This document shows, piece by piece, positions 28,168 through 36,941 of a DNA stretch of 64,000 bases; position 1 is the stretch's first letter; each line of letters starts with the position of its first letter. The notes under the pieces were generated by a model. That model did no database searches and was not told the origin of the DNA. It saw only the letters and a program-made list of their open reading frames with translations. The DNA is from Rhodospirillales bacterium. Its GTDB lineage: Bacteria > Pseudomonadota > Alphaproteobacteria > Micavibrionales > Micavibrionaceae. The stretch spans positions 434,001 through 498,000 of the forward strand of contig JACKIU010000002.1 in the NCBI GenBank assembly GCA_020638295.1, given 5' to 3'. The position numbers and the translations under genes are program-made.

Positions 28168-29411
28168 CTATTTCAACCCCAAAAACTCAAGCTGCCAGTT
28201 GAGCTCATCTTCGGTGAGAGGGTAATCCGTCCCGCCTTTAGGATAGAGAATTTGCCGTGGGTTCACGCGCCCGGCTTCTTTTTGCAGCGCCAACGCCAGA
28301 CGCATCGACAACCCCGCATGCCAGCACAAAGCCACAATCGGCTTGGCCGCACCCATATCAAAAATGCCCTGCACTTTTCCCGGCGAGTTTTGAATCAAAT
28401 AGGCAATGGTCTCAGCGACAAAATCTTTCTCACGCATCGCCAACGCATCGGAAATCACCTCCTCATTCAACCCGCCCTCTTGTATCAGCCGCGCCAGCTT
28501 ATCATGGGGCGTTTCATCCGCTCCATCATCAACAAAATCCACGCGCCGGCGAAACACCGCCGCCAGTTCTTCCGTCGTATTTTCGTCAAAATCACCACGC
28601 TTGAGCAGTAAATCACGCACAGAGGCATCGACAAACTCCGCCAGATCCCGCGCAATCGACACCGGTAAAGCCTTGCGCACCGCCATCGGCTTTTGCCATT
28701 CCGGCAAGGTACGGGCGATCTCGACAATCCTGTGCAACAAATTATCCGAGAGCAGCGCCCGTCATTGCCAATCAACGCGCTCCCACCATAGCTATCACGC
28801 GTTTCAACCACCGCTTCGGACAATTCCTCGCTCACGCTGTCCCGGCTGGCGATTGCCTCAATCACCCAACTGGCCGGATGACTTTTGAGAATATCCAGCA
28901 AATCCGTATCCGACAGCGCGCTACAAAACCGCAAAATCGGCTCGGACACCTGCTGCTCCACGTCCCGCGCGAGCTGCCCGGCGATTTTCGGCGGCGTATG
29001 CGCATGGTCCTTTAACGTCGAAGACAGCGCCACGCGAATTTTCAAAACTTCATCCAGCGCCAGCGTCCCCAGCGCCTGCACGACAAACGCATAAAGCTGG
29101 CTTTGTTGATCCTGCGACGCACCGGGCAACAAATCCACCAGCCGCCCGGCCAACGCGAGGCGCACATCGCTATCATCATCATCCGCCAAAACAGTGGAAA
29201 CCTGCACCGGCATCGCTTCATTTTCCGCCACGGCCTTACGCACCTTCGGCGAGGGGTCCTTTTCCGCCAGATAATACAAAATTTCCTTATTGGTCTTGGA
29301 ATTCGAAGCCAGCGACAGCCGTTCTTTCACATTCGCCGAAGCCAGCGCCTCGCGCTGCTCCTCGTAGCTTTTCGGCGTTTTGCCAAAGAATTTATCCAAA
29401 AACTTAACCAT
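28168..29411 (-). CDS. DUF2336 protein, split by a one-base shift
   Basis: The N-terminal part from ATG 29411 (MVKFLDKFFGKTPKSYEEQR) reads HEAT-like helical repeats (SNSKTNKEILYYLAEKDPSP, ASRDSVSEELSEAVVETRDS) down to ~28765. The C-terminal part (LLHRIVEIARTLPEWQKPMA...LNWQLEFLGLK) follows in another frame. One base added in the G-run near 28765 joins GND to ALLSDNLLHRIVEI. The restored protein is ~414 residues, typical of the DUF2336 family, an alphaproteobacterial family of helical-repeat proteins of unknown role. The shift is probably a sequence error. It is followed by mdh and preceded by zapE on the same strand. Confidence 0.8.
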
Positions 29412-29443
29412 GCTGTTCAGCCCCAAAACAAAAAATTAACGAT

Positions 29444-29469
29444 TGGGACACAATAGTTATTGTGTCCCA
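29444..29469. repeat. 26-bp perfect palindrome at the zapE stop codon
   Basis: TGGGACACAATA-GT-TATTGTGTCCCA, 12-bp arms with a 2-base centre. It contains the zapE stop and its last codons (GTQ). On the minus strand a T-rich stretch follows after ~9 bases, so it may act as a weak terminator; an operator is the alternative. Confidence 0.7.
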
Positions 29470-30617
29470 GTTGTGCCTGACGTTGCACGCGCGAGATACG
29501 CCGCGCTTTGCATTTCCTGCAAGCGCGATACCGTGCGCTCAAACTCAAAGCCGTGATCGTGCCCGCGATAGAGCTGATCGGGCAGAGCATCGGCTGTGGC
29601 CACCAGCTTCGTCCCCGCCTCATACAGCGTATCAATCAAAATCATAAACCGCTTGGCCTCATTGCGCCGGTCATAGCCCAGCGCTGGAATCCCCTCGACA
29701 AACACTGTATGGTAATTCTTAACGATCTCCAGATAATCCTCCGCCCCATGCGGACGCTCACACAGCTGCGCGAATGTAAACCGCGCCACGCCGCGCGCGA
29801 CAGCTTCAACCTCAATCGTGCGCCCCTTGACCTCGAGCGTATCGGTATCGGTAGGCGCATTGTCAGTGAGCGCATTAAACACCGTGTTGGCATGACGCGT
29901 CGTCTCTTGGCCCAACGGCCAGAAATACGTCCCCTCCTGCATCAAAAACTTCGTGCGGTAATCCACCGGCCCGTCCAGATGCATCACCTCCATTTTCTCT
30001 TTAAGCAAATCGATAAACGGCAGGAAACGATCACGTTGGAGGCCACCTTCATACAGCCGCTCCGGCGCCCAGTTGCTCGTCGCCACGACCACGACGCCGC
30101 GCTCGAACAAATGCCGGAACAAGCGCCCCAAAATCATCGCATCGGCCACATCGGTGACATGAAATTCATCGAAACACAGCACCCGTGCGCGCTCGACAAT
30201 CCGCTCCGCAAACAGCGGTAAAATCCCGTCCATCCCTTCGCACACATCAGCGCTATTACGCCGTGCATGGTGATAATCATGCAGCTCAATCATAAAGGCG
30301 TGAAAATGCACCCGCCGCTTTGGAATACTCTCCGGCAGGCAATCATAAAACAAATCCATCAGCATGGATTTCCCGCGCCCCACTCCGCCCCAGAGATACA
30401 GCCCACGCGCTGCTTCCGGCGCGGTGCTTAAAAACGGAATTTTTTCTTTAACCGCGCGCCAGCCCCGACAAGTCGCCGAATGTTCGGAAATTTCCACCAG
30501 ATCCCAATACAGACGATCCAACGCCAGAATAACTTTTTTCTGTATAGGGTCAGGCTTAAGAACACCGTCATCAAGACGGCGTTGATACTGAGCTTTTGGA
30601 CTTTTGCTTTGCGGCAT
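29457..30617 (-). CDS. zapE: Cell division protein ZapE / AFG1-family ATPase
   Basis: A 386-residue AFG1-like P-loop ATPase. In Escherichia coli ZapE destabilises FtsZ polymers at the constricting ring; in mitochondria the homologue acts in protein quality control. Walker A GGVGRGKSMLMDLFY (~residue 75), Walker B VLCFDEFHVTDVADAM (~145), and sensor VVATSNWAPERLYEGGLQR are all present. Length is a little above the usual 370. In many alphaproteobacteria zapE lies near mdh and sucCD, so the position is conserved. The annotated start overlaps the tatC end by 47 bp; a start further in cannot be excluded. Confidence 0.93.
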   Translation of the reverse strand: MPQSKSPKAQYQRRLDDGVLKPDPIQKKVILALDRLYWDLVEISEHSATCRGWRAVKEKIPFLSTAPEAARGLYLWGGVGRGKSMLMDLFYDCLPESIPKRRVHFHAFMIELHDYHHARRNSADVCEGMDGILPLFAERIVERARVLCFDEFHVTDVADAMILGRLFRHLFERGVVVVATSNWAPERLYEGGLQRDRFLPFIDLLKEKMEVMHLDGPVDYRTKFLMQEGTYFWPLGQETTRHANTVFNALTDNAPTDTDTLEVKGRTIEVEAVARGVARFTFAQLCERPHGAEDYLEIVKNYHTVFVEGIPALGYDRRNEAKRFMILIDTLYEAGTKLVATADALPDQLYRGHDHGFEFERTVSRLQEMQSAAYLARATSGTTGTQ

Positions 30618-31344
30618 GACGGATAAGAAAAATGGAAAGTTCGTACAGGCCCAATATTGGCACAGCCAGCAAGATTTGGCTAATCACATCCGGTGGCGTA
30701 ATAAAAGCAGCCACAATAAATGTCAAAATCACCGCATATTTACGTTTCGCCGCCAGCCACTCCGCACTGATCAGCCCCGCCTTGCCCATCAGGGTCAGCG
30801 CCACAGGCAACTGAAAACACAAGCCGAACGCAAAAATCAGCGTCATGATCAGATCGAGATATTCACTCACCCGCGCCTCAAGCTGGATCGGCAACGCGGT
30901 TTGCTCGGCATTCGTCTGGAACGACAAAAAGAACGGCCAGGCCATCGGCAACACCACATAATAAACCACCGCCCCACCGGCAAAAAACAAGATCGGCGTC
31001 GCCACCATAAACGGCAGAAAAGCCTTGCGTTCATTGTCATACAGCCCCGGCGCGATAAAACCCCAGACCTGCACCAGCAAAATCGGGAAGGTCAGGAAAA
31101 TCCCGGCGAAAAACGCCACCTTCAGATAGGTAAAAAACGCTTCCGTAAGGCCGGTATAAATCAAACGCTGGCTATCGCCCTCGCCCATCGCTGCGGCCAG
31201 CGGCGCCACCAGAAAACTGTAAATCTGCTCGACAAACCCGAAACACACCGCCGTGCCAACAACCATCGCCCCCACCACCCAGAGCAGGCGCTGGCGGAGT
31301 TCAATCAAATGTTCGGTCAAAGGCTGAGCCACGTTTTCAGTCAT
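30571..31344 (-). CDS. tatC: Twin-arginine translocase subunit TatC
   Basis: A 257-residue polytopic inner-membrane protein, the receptor for twin-arginine signal peptides. The start MTENVAQPLTEHLIELRQRL carries the conserved L.EL..R cytoplasmic motif, followed by six hydrophobic helices (first WVVGAMVVGTAVCFGFVEQI). F(T/P)..LVQVW, LYDNERK and FGLCFQLPV are family positions. Length is normal. The next gene upstream (acetyltransferase) overlaps its start by 4 bp, which implies translational coupling. Confidence 0.95.
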   Translation of the reverse strand: MTENVAQPLTEHLIELRQRLLWVVGAMVVGTAVCFGFVEQIYSFLVAPLAAAMGEGDSQRLIYTGLTEAFFTYLKVAFFAGIFLTFPILLVQVWGFIAPGLYDNERKAFLPFMVATPILFFAGGAVVYYVVLPMAWPFFLSFQTNAEQTALPIQLEARVSEYLDLIMTLIFAFGLCFQLPVALTLMGKAGLISAEWLAAKRKYAVILTFIVAAFITPPDVISQILLAVPILGLYELSIFLIRHAAKQKSKSSVSTPS

Positions 31345-31829
31345 AGCTTTCTATACATCACATAAGCATCAACACATCCCCCAAGCTCCTTATGTTGAAA
31401 AGCTTCAGGAATAGTTCCAATAATTTTAAATCCAAGTTTCTCCCACAATTTCACAGCGGAGGTATTTGTACTCACAACAATATTAAATTGCATAGCTTTA
31501 TACCCAAGCCTGCGCGCCTCATCCAAGGCGTGTACACCCATTGCCCTACCAATAGATCGCCCCTGCGCATCCGGCGCAACCATAAAACTGGCATTCGCTA
31601 CATGAGAACCCAAGCCGGGTTGATTATCTTTTATAATATAAGTTCCAACAATTTGAGCGTCTTCAACGGCAACGTAGCAATGCTTATCCTCCCCCATCCA
31701 ATAAGACAGCGCCTCTTTACGTTCCATATCAGGGGCAAATGTATAAGAATCACCTTTGGAAACAACTTGTGAAAAAATATTCCAGATATCTTCAGCATCA
31801 CCAGCTTCGGCTAAACGAATATCAATCAC
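31341..31829 (-). CDS. GNAT-family N-acetyltransferase, between tatC and tatB
   Basis: A 162-residue single-domain acetyltransferase. The acetyl-CoA motif is APDAQGRSIGRAMGVHALDE, the typical (Q/R)..G.G/A loop. The end LWEKLGFKIIGTIPEAF is the usual strand 6-7. The substrate is unknown. It overlaps both tatC (4 bp) and tatB (8 bp), so it is built into the tat operon. This is unusual, since tatB and tatC are normally adjacent. Confidence 0.88.
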   Translation of the reverse strand: MIDIRLAEAGDAEDIWNIFSQVVSKGDSYTFAPDMERKEALSYWMGEDKHCYVAVEDAQIVGTYIIKDNQPGLGSHVANASFMVAPDAQGRSIGRAMGVHALDEARRLGYKAMQFNIVVSTNTSAVKLWEKLGFKIIGTIPEAFQHKELGGCVDAYVMYRKL

Positions 31830-32103
31830 TTTCGTCCTCCAAAGGCTTCATCACGTCCTCATCCTCGGCGGCCTCGTCAAAATCTTCCGCCCCGTCATGG
31901 CGGGCTTCGAAATTCACCGCCTCGTTCAGGCCCTCGGCCTGCATAAAATCCTCAAATTGCTGGGACAGCGCGTATTTCATATACTGAAAACGGCGAAACA
32001 ACCGCCCCGCCCCGCGCATCAGGCCGGGAATCTCTTTCGGCCCGATGGCAAACACCGCCACCGCCATCACCAAAAACAACTCTGCCCAGCCAAAATCAAG
32101 CAT
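31822..32103 (-). CDS. tatB: Sec-independent translocase subunit TatB
   Basis: A 93-residue protein starting MLDFGWAELFLVMAVAVFAI: a short membrane helix, the GPKEIP hinge, then an amphipathic helix (LMRGAGRLFRRFQYMKYAL) and an acidic disordered tail. This is the TatB plan; the helix is longer and the tail more acidic than in TatA. It forms the TatBC substrate receptor. It starts one base before the double-acetyltransferase stop. Confidence 0.93.
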   Translation of the reverse strand: MLDFGWAELFLVMAVAVFAIGPKEIPGLMRGAGRLFRRFQYMKYALSQQFEDFMQAEGLNEAVNFEARHDGAEDFDEAAEDEDVMKPLEDESD

Positions 32104-32104
32104 A

Positions 32105-32933
32105 TCAGCCTAAATGAATCTCCATATTTGTACTATCGGCAGTAAACCCTGCTTCCTCAAACAAAGCAATGCTTTCAGAATCATCGACAGGAACCTCGAC
32201 AACCATATGCTCAAGCCCTACGCTTGTGGCCCAGTCCTGTGTTTGCTTCAACAAACTCGGATTCATTTTTGCACCACTGCCGGGGCGAAAAAGAACATGC
32301 GCCTCTCTTTCAAAATTCGACCAACTTAAAGAAGAGCGCTTTTTAGACACGACAGCAATAGCTTCATTCGGCTCGAACACCGTGCTCCCTTCAAAACCCA
32401 TCACATGATGAGGATCAAAAACCTTATTATAACCGCCAAAATTAATGCTTCTGGGGCTAAAGCCAACTGCCTTATAAAAAGCAAGGACTCACCTTATTTT
32501 TATTCACGATCTTCGTATATAGAGATTCATGCCCGGCATTCTCAGCCCAGCCTTTGGCCGCATCCAATAACGCAGTCCCAACGCCGCCTTCTCGATATTT
32601 ATCTGGAAAAACAACAATATTATCCAGATAAGCTTCCGTAACGCGCGCCCTGCTACCGGGAAATTTTTTCGTCTCCGGCCACGCGAAAACAGCGCCAACC
32701 GGAGTCCCTACCCGTTCCGCCACTTTAATGCAGTAACGATTCTCAACATAGGAACGAAGACCGGGAACCTCCCGCCCCAAAGCCAGCGCATTAAACTGCC
32801 AGCGCGGCGCAATTTCGTCCACTTCCCGGTATAAACCCGGCTCCATTTTGCAATGATCACGATTAACTTGCGCAAACGCCGCGCACAAAAAATCATAATC
32901 AGATTTAACAGCATCACGAATTATCGCACTCAT
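32105..32933 (-). pseudogene. Two-domain GNAT acetyltransferase, split by a one-base shift
   Basis: From ATG 32933 (GGGAG seven bases upstream) a GNAT domain runs MSAIIRDAVKSDYDFLCAAF to ARVTEAYLDNIVVFPDKYRE with the GGVGTALLDAAKGWAE CoA loop. Near 32490 the frame breaks after NKNKVS; adding one base gives LAFYKAVGFSPRSINFGGYN, the expected GNAT end. The sequence then runs into a second, shorter domain (VFEPNEAIAVVSKKRSSLS to ESIALFEEAGFTADSTNMEI) ending at 32105. The restored protein is ~276 residues. Two GNAT-like modules in one protein is a known arrangement. It separates tatB from tatA. Confidence 0.65.
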
Positions 32934-33006
32934 AAGCTTACTCCCAATATAAAAAGCTAGCTCGATAAAGCACAAACACAAAAAACATCAATAAAATATG
33001 GAAATT

Positions 33007-33190
33007 TCAATCGTCTTTTTTAGATTGATCGTCGATCTTCTTGGGCGCGTCATCATCGTCATGCAAGCCCTTCTTGAAGCTCTTAATCCCTTTGGCCAGA
33101 TTTTCGGCAATCATCGGCAAACGCGCTGGCACCAAACACCACCAAAATCAACAAGACAACAATCAGAATTTGTAACGGTCCCGGGGCCAT
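33007..33190 (-). CDS. tatA: Twin-arginine translocase subunit TatA, with a one-base shift
   Basis: From ATG 33190 the membrane helix reads MAPGPLQILIVVLLILVVFG. The frame slips within FGAxxR near 33125. The second half then reads RLPMIAENLAKGIKSFKKGL and HDDDDAPKKIDDQSKKDD to the stop at 33007. This is a complete ~61-residue TatA: helix, hinge (normally FGA.KLP), amphipathic helix and polar tail. A real shift would abolish Tat export while tatB and tatC are intact, so a sequence error is likely. Confidence 0.85.
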
Positions 33191-33194
33191 GGAT

Positions 33195-33899
33195 TTAAAT
33201 CTCCTCTAATTCCTCTTCGGCGCGTTCCTGCTCGTAATCGCGATCCGCTTGAACCTTTTCCAGCGCTTCGCGCTCAATTTCGCCCGGCTCATCCGCATCC
33301 TGTTCTACGCGCTCGCTTCCTTCTTGTCCAGCAAACAGATCATCGCTGCCCGGAATGGCTTCAATCGCCGGGCGCCGATCCAGCAGACCCGAGGCCTTCA
33401 AATCATCCAGCCCCGGCAGATCCATCACCGATTCCAAAGAAAATTGATCCAAAACACATTCGTCGTCACCCACGTTAATGGACGCCCCGGCGTTTCGCGC
33501 CGCCGCCCGGCTTCACCCAACCGCCTCAATCAAGGCATCCAGCGTCCCGCGATGCGTCGCCACCCCGCGAATATTCTCAACCTCGGCCCGCGTCACCGGC
33601 TGATGATAGGCGACAATCGCCAGCGTTTCGAGCGCCGCGCGCGACAACTTTCTCGAAACCTCTTTCTCAATCGCCAGCGCCTCGGCCAGATCAGCAGACG
33701 TGCGAAACGCCCACTTACCGTCAATCTCAGCCAGATTCACTCCGCGCCCTTCATAATCACGCTTAAGCTGCATCAACGCCGCCCCGACATCCGCGCCATC
33801 AGGGGTATATTCATGCAAATCAGCAGTGCTCAGCGGCTCGGCACTGGCAAACAACAACGCTTCCACAATCCGCACCAATTCCGATGGACCTTCGCTCAT
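33195..33899 (-). CDS. scpB: Segregation and condensation protein ScpB, with about three one-base shifts
   Basis: ScpB is the winged-helix subunit of the SMC-ScpAB condensin. The N-terminal part is MSEGPSELVRIVEALLFASA to ENIRGVATHRGTLDALIEA (33899-33515). The winged-helix end continues as GWVKPG, then RRRETPGRPLTWVTTNVF, then LDQFSLESVMDLPGLDDLKA in shifting frames, and ends at 33195. Repairs: near 33520, in the GGC run near 33505, and in the T-run near 33455. The restored protein is ~235 residues with an acidic tail (EREALEKVQADRDYEQERAE), normal for the group. Its start overlaps the scpA end by 4 bp. Probably intact in the organism. Confidence 0.85.
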
Positions 33900-34738
33900 T
33901 CTGCCGCCTCCACATCATCCACGACCACGCCGCGCATGTAAATCGGACGGAACAGCCCGTCCTGCTTAATCTCCAACCTTCCCTGCTTGACCAGTTCCAG
34001 CCCGGCCGTAAAGGTCGAGGCCAGCGCGCTGCGCCCGAACAGCTTGTTTTTAACCCCCTCGGGCATAAAACTTTCCAGCGTGCTCCACACCGAATGCATA
34101 CCCTTACGCGGCAACTGCCCGAGCATGCGCGTCAACCGCGACATCGCGTTTTCCATACTCATCAGGTTAAAGGTCGGCAAATCGTAACTTTGCCCCTCAA
34201 TACGCCTTTTGATATCGCCATAGGCCTTGAGCAGATCATACAGCTTCACATCCCAGCGCGTATGGGTGCGCACCTGCACACCTTCCGGCGCACCGCGTGC
34301 AAAGACCTGCTGACCCAATTGCGGCTGGCCCATCAGCTTGTCCGCCGCCGCCTGCATCGCCTCAAGCCGACGGAGCTGGAATTGCAATGCCTCTGCCATT
34401 TCTTCAGCACTCGGGTCTGCCTCGTTGTTTTCACGCGGTAAAAGCAGGCGAGATTTTAAATAGGCCAGCCACGCGGCCATCACCAGATACTCCGCCGCCA
34501 GATCGAGGTTCAGCGCCTTGGCCCGCTCCATAAAATCGAGATACTGGCGCACCAGTTGTAAAATCGACACCTGCAGCAGATCAACCTTTTGGCCTCTCGC
34601 CAGCTCCAGCAAAACATCGATCGGCCCTTCATAACCGTCGATATTCAGCAGCAAAGCATCGGCCTCGTGCGCCTGTTCAAAGGGCGCACGCGGAGGATCT
34701 TCTTCAAATGCGATTTCGTTAACAGCAATGTCGCTCAT
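33896..34738 (-). CDS. scpA: Segregation and condensation protein ScpA (kleisin)
   Basis: A 280-residue kleisin that bridges the SMC heads and recruits ScpB for chromosome condensation and segregation. The N-terminal YEGPIDVLLELARGQKVDLL is the signature SMC-neck-binding segment, followed by the helical AAEYLVMAAWLAYLKSRLLL. A charged middle leads to the C-terminal winged helix (~220-270; TFTAGLELVKQGRLEIKQDG). Length is standard. It overlaps nagZ upstream and scpB downstream by 4 bp each, so the three genes are translationally coupled. Confidence 0.95.
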   Translation of the reverse strand: MSDIAVNEIAFEEDPPRAPFEQAHEADALLLNIDGYEGPIDVLLELARGQKVDLLQVSILQLVRQYLDFMERAKALNLDLAAEYLVMAAWLAYLKSRLLLPRENNEADPSAEEMAEALQFQLRRLEAMQAAADKLMGQPQLGQQVFARGAPEGVQVRTHTRWDVKLYDLLKAYGDIKRRIEGQSYDLPTFNLMSMENAMSRLTRMLGQLPRKGMHSVWSTLESFMPEGVKNKLFGRSALASTFTAGLELVKQGRLEIKQDGLFRPIYMRGVVVDDVEAAE

Positions 34739-35721
34739 GCCGCCATATTGGCGTCTATATACGAATTTTGCAAGCGTTTGCGCGCCTTAAGCGAGAGGTT
34801 AGGCACAGTTTTAACGATTCGCTCCATCACCTGCATGTCTCCGGCGCAATACAATGCCGCATCGCAGCCCGCCCCAATCGTAAGCGCGGCGCGGACCTCA
34901 ATCGGCCCACAAGCGCCCAGCGCCTCCATATCCAGATCATCGGAAACCAAAAACCCATTGAAACCAATATGTTGACGAATGATCTTATCAATTACCACCG
35001 GGGAAACCGACGCAGGATGCTCCCCATCAATTTGATCATAGACAATATGCGCCACCATCGCCCAAACACGAGACCCAACATCACTTTCAATAACGATACG
35101 AAACGGATCGAAATCATTTTTTTGTAGAGTTTCCAAGCTTTCAAAAACATGCGGTAAGTCCTTGTGACTATCCACTTTTCCCCGTCCATGACCGGGAATA
35201 TGTTTGATCACCGGAATAATACCCAGACTCAATAAATGCCGACACACGCAAAGCCCAAGCCGTCCAACCACTTGCGGCTCATTGCTAAAAGCCCGATCGC
35301 CAATCGCCTCATGCGTCTCGTCCGTAAGCACATCCAGCACCGGCGCGCAATTCACATTCACTCCGCATTCGGTAAGCTCTTCACCAAGCTGCAAAATACT
35401 ATAGCGCAAATCCTCAAGCGCCCCCTCTATATTCTCTCGCGCTTTATCGCCGAACTGGCGCATCGGAGGATATTGCCGCCACACCGGAGGTTTTAGCCGC
35501 TGCACCCGCCCACCTTCCTGATCAATCAGGATCGGGCAATACCAGCCCACACAGGCCCGCAAATCATCACAGAGCGCCTTCACCTGCGCTGGATTTTCAC
35601 AATTCCGCGCAAACAGGATAAACCCGAGCGGATTGGCCCGCTCAAAAAAACGCCGCTCATCCTCAGACAAGGCTGTGCCGACACACGACAAAATCACCGC
35701 TTTTGTATTCGCCAAATCCAT
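34735..35721 (-). CDS. nagZ: Beta-N-acetylhexosaminidase (NagZ)
   Basis: A 328-residue family 3 glycosidase that removes N-acetylglucosamine from recycled muropeptides in the cytoplasm. The diagnostic motif KHIPGHGRGKVDSHKDLP (~residues 170-187) carries the loop histidine that acts as acid/base. The nucleophile Asp is in GFLVSDDLDMEALG. LIDQEGGRVQRL is also conserved. Start ATG 35721 with AAAGGA nine bases before it. A terminator separates it from the SPOR gene upstream, so nagZ-scpA-scpB-tat is probably its own operon, an order common in alphaproteobacteria. Confidence 0.95.
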   Translation of the reverse strand: MDLANTKAVILSCVGTALSEDERRFFERANPLGFILFARNCENPAQVKALCDDLRACVGWYCPILIDQEGGRVQRLKPPVWRQYPPMRQFGDKARENIEGALEDLRYSILQLGEELTECGVNVNCAPVLDVLTDETHEAIGDRAFSNEPQVVGRLGLCVCRHLLSLGIIPVIKHIPGHGRGKVDSHKDLPHVFESLETLQKNDFDPFRIVIESDVGSRVWAMVAHIVYDQIDGEHPASVSPVVIDKIIRQHIGFNGFLVSDDLDMEALGACGPIEVRAALTIGAGCDAALYCAGDMQVMERIVKTVPNLSLKARKRLQNSYIDANMAA

Positions 35722-35753
35722 ATCAGAACGTCCTTTCACACCACTTTACCTCC

Positions 35754-35780
35754 AAAAAAGAACCCCGCATAGGCGGGGAT
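35754..35780 (-). terminator. Rho-independent terminator after the SPOR gene
   Basis: On the minus strand ATCCCCGCCTATGCGGGG followed by TTCTTTTTT: a 6-bp GC stem with a T-run. It lies in the gap between the SPOR gene and nagZ. Confidence 0.8.
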
Positions 35781-35808
35781 CTTAAATCATTAAAAGAACC
35801 AGCGAAGA

Positions 35809-36888
35809 CTACTGCGTAATCAAGCACCCGCCGGGTTTTTGCGCCTTAATCGAATCACAAATATCCGCCGCACTAGTCTTACTCATCGGCCCGGCCTGAA
35901 TGCGGTAGAATGTCCCGCGATCGCCCAACTCAGCCGCCTGCACACGGTGCGAAACACGGCCCAGCTCGGCATCGAATTCCTTGACCAAACGGCCCCACTC
36001 ACTCTCCGCCCCGTCCAACGACTTCACACTCCCCAGCTGCACATAGTAAGACCCCGGCGTAATGTTAAAATCACGCCCAACCTCCCTTGCAGCATTCCCG
36101 GCGGCAGGCGCAACGGCCGCCGCACGCATTGCGACATCACTCGCACTCGGCGCACTGACTGTGGCAACGCGGCTATCCTTTTGATCCAAAACCGAACGCA
36201 CAAAATCAAGCGTTTCCGGATTTTCACCCGGCTTGTGAATGATTTTCGGACGCTTGTCCTCATCAACCGGCGATAGTGGATTCGGCGCTCCCACCTGAGC
36301 AACCTCCTGCGTTGCCGCCTCTTCGCTCTGCCCTGAAATTTTTTGCAGCGTGAACGGCGCCGTCTCTTCATCCTCGGCAGATGCCATTGTCGAAATGTCA
36401 TCGACAACCTCTTCGGCCCGCTCAGGTACGTCGCCCCGCTCTTCCTCCATCGTTTCTTCAACCTGACGAGCAAAGGCCGCGAGCTTGTCCACCGGTTCTT
36501 CCTCGGCCAACAAATTCTCGACCAGCGCAGGCTCATCCATGCCCTGCCCGCTCATCGCGCTAAACACCGTGCTATCGCGATTGGGAATGCTCATCCCGCC
36601 GGGCTCAGCCGGAATTTCCTTATAAGCCAGCGTTTCGGCCTGCACGACCGGCACATCGCCTTGACTATCAGAATCCGGATACACGGCAAAAATCACTCCG
36701 GCAAACGCCACACCCGCAATCACAAACGCCGCTGTCGAAAACAACGGGCTCGAGAACTTCCGGGCGATCTCCTCACCAAAGACTTTCTCCACGATCCCTC
36801 TTTTCGGGGGCAGCGTATCAAAGCTGTGCAAACCATACTGATGCGGCGGCTGTTGGCCGAAACGCGGGAAATTTGGATCTTGATTCAT
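35809..36888 (-). CDS. SPOR-domain inner-membrane protein
   Basis: 359 residues with a cytoplasmic N-terminus, one membrane helix (~residues 50-68, LFSTAAFVIAGVAFAGVIFA), a long acidic Pro/Glu-rich periplasmic linker, and a C-terminal SPOR domain (~285-358, GSYYVQLGSVKSLDGAES to GGCLITQ). SPOR domains bind denuded glycan strands at the division septum. The two cysteines near the end (ADICDSIKAQKPGGC) are a common disulfide pair in the family. It lies between dgt and nagZ; in relatives argS often sits here too, but it is absent. 53 bp downstream of dgt, so probably cotranscribed. Confidence 0.9.
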   Translation of the reverse strand: MNQDPNFPRFGQQPPHQYGLHSFDTLPPKRGIVEKVFGEEIARKFSSPLFSTAAFVIAGVAFAGVIFAVYPDSDSQGDVPVVQAETLAYKEIPAEPGGMSIPNRDSTVFSAMSGQGMDEPALVENLLAEEEPVDKLAAFARQVEETMEEERGDVPERAEEVVDDISTMASAEDEETAPFTLQKISGQSEEAATQEVAQVGAPNPLSPVDEDKRPKIIHKPGENPETLDFVRSVLDQKDSRVATVSAPSASDVAMRAAAVAPAAGNAAREVGRDFNITPGSYYVQLGSVKSLDGAESEWGRLVKEFDAELGRVSHRVQAAELGDRGTFYRIQAGPMSKTSAADICDSIKAQKPGGCLITQ

Positions 36889-36941
36889 TTTGACTATCCC
36901 TCACAAAAACACAGTGATTCTTAAATTAAACTGCCAGAATT

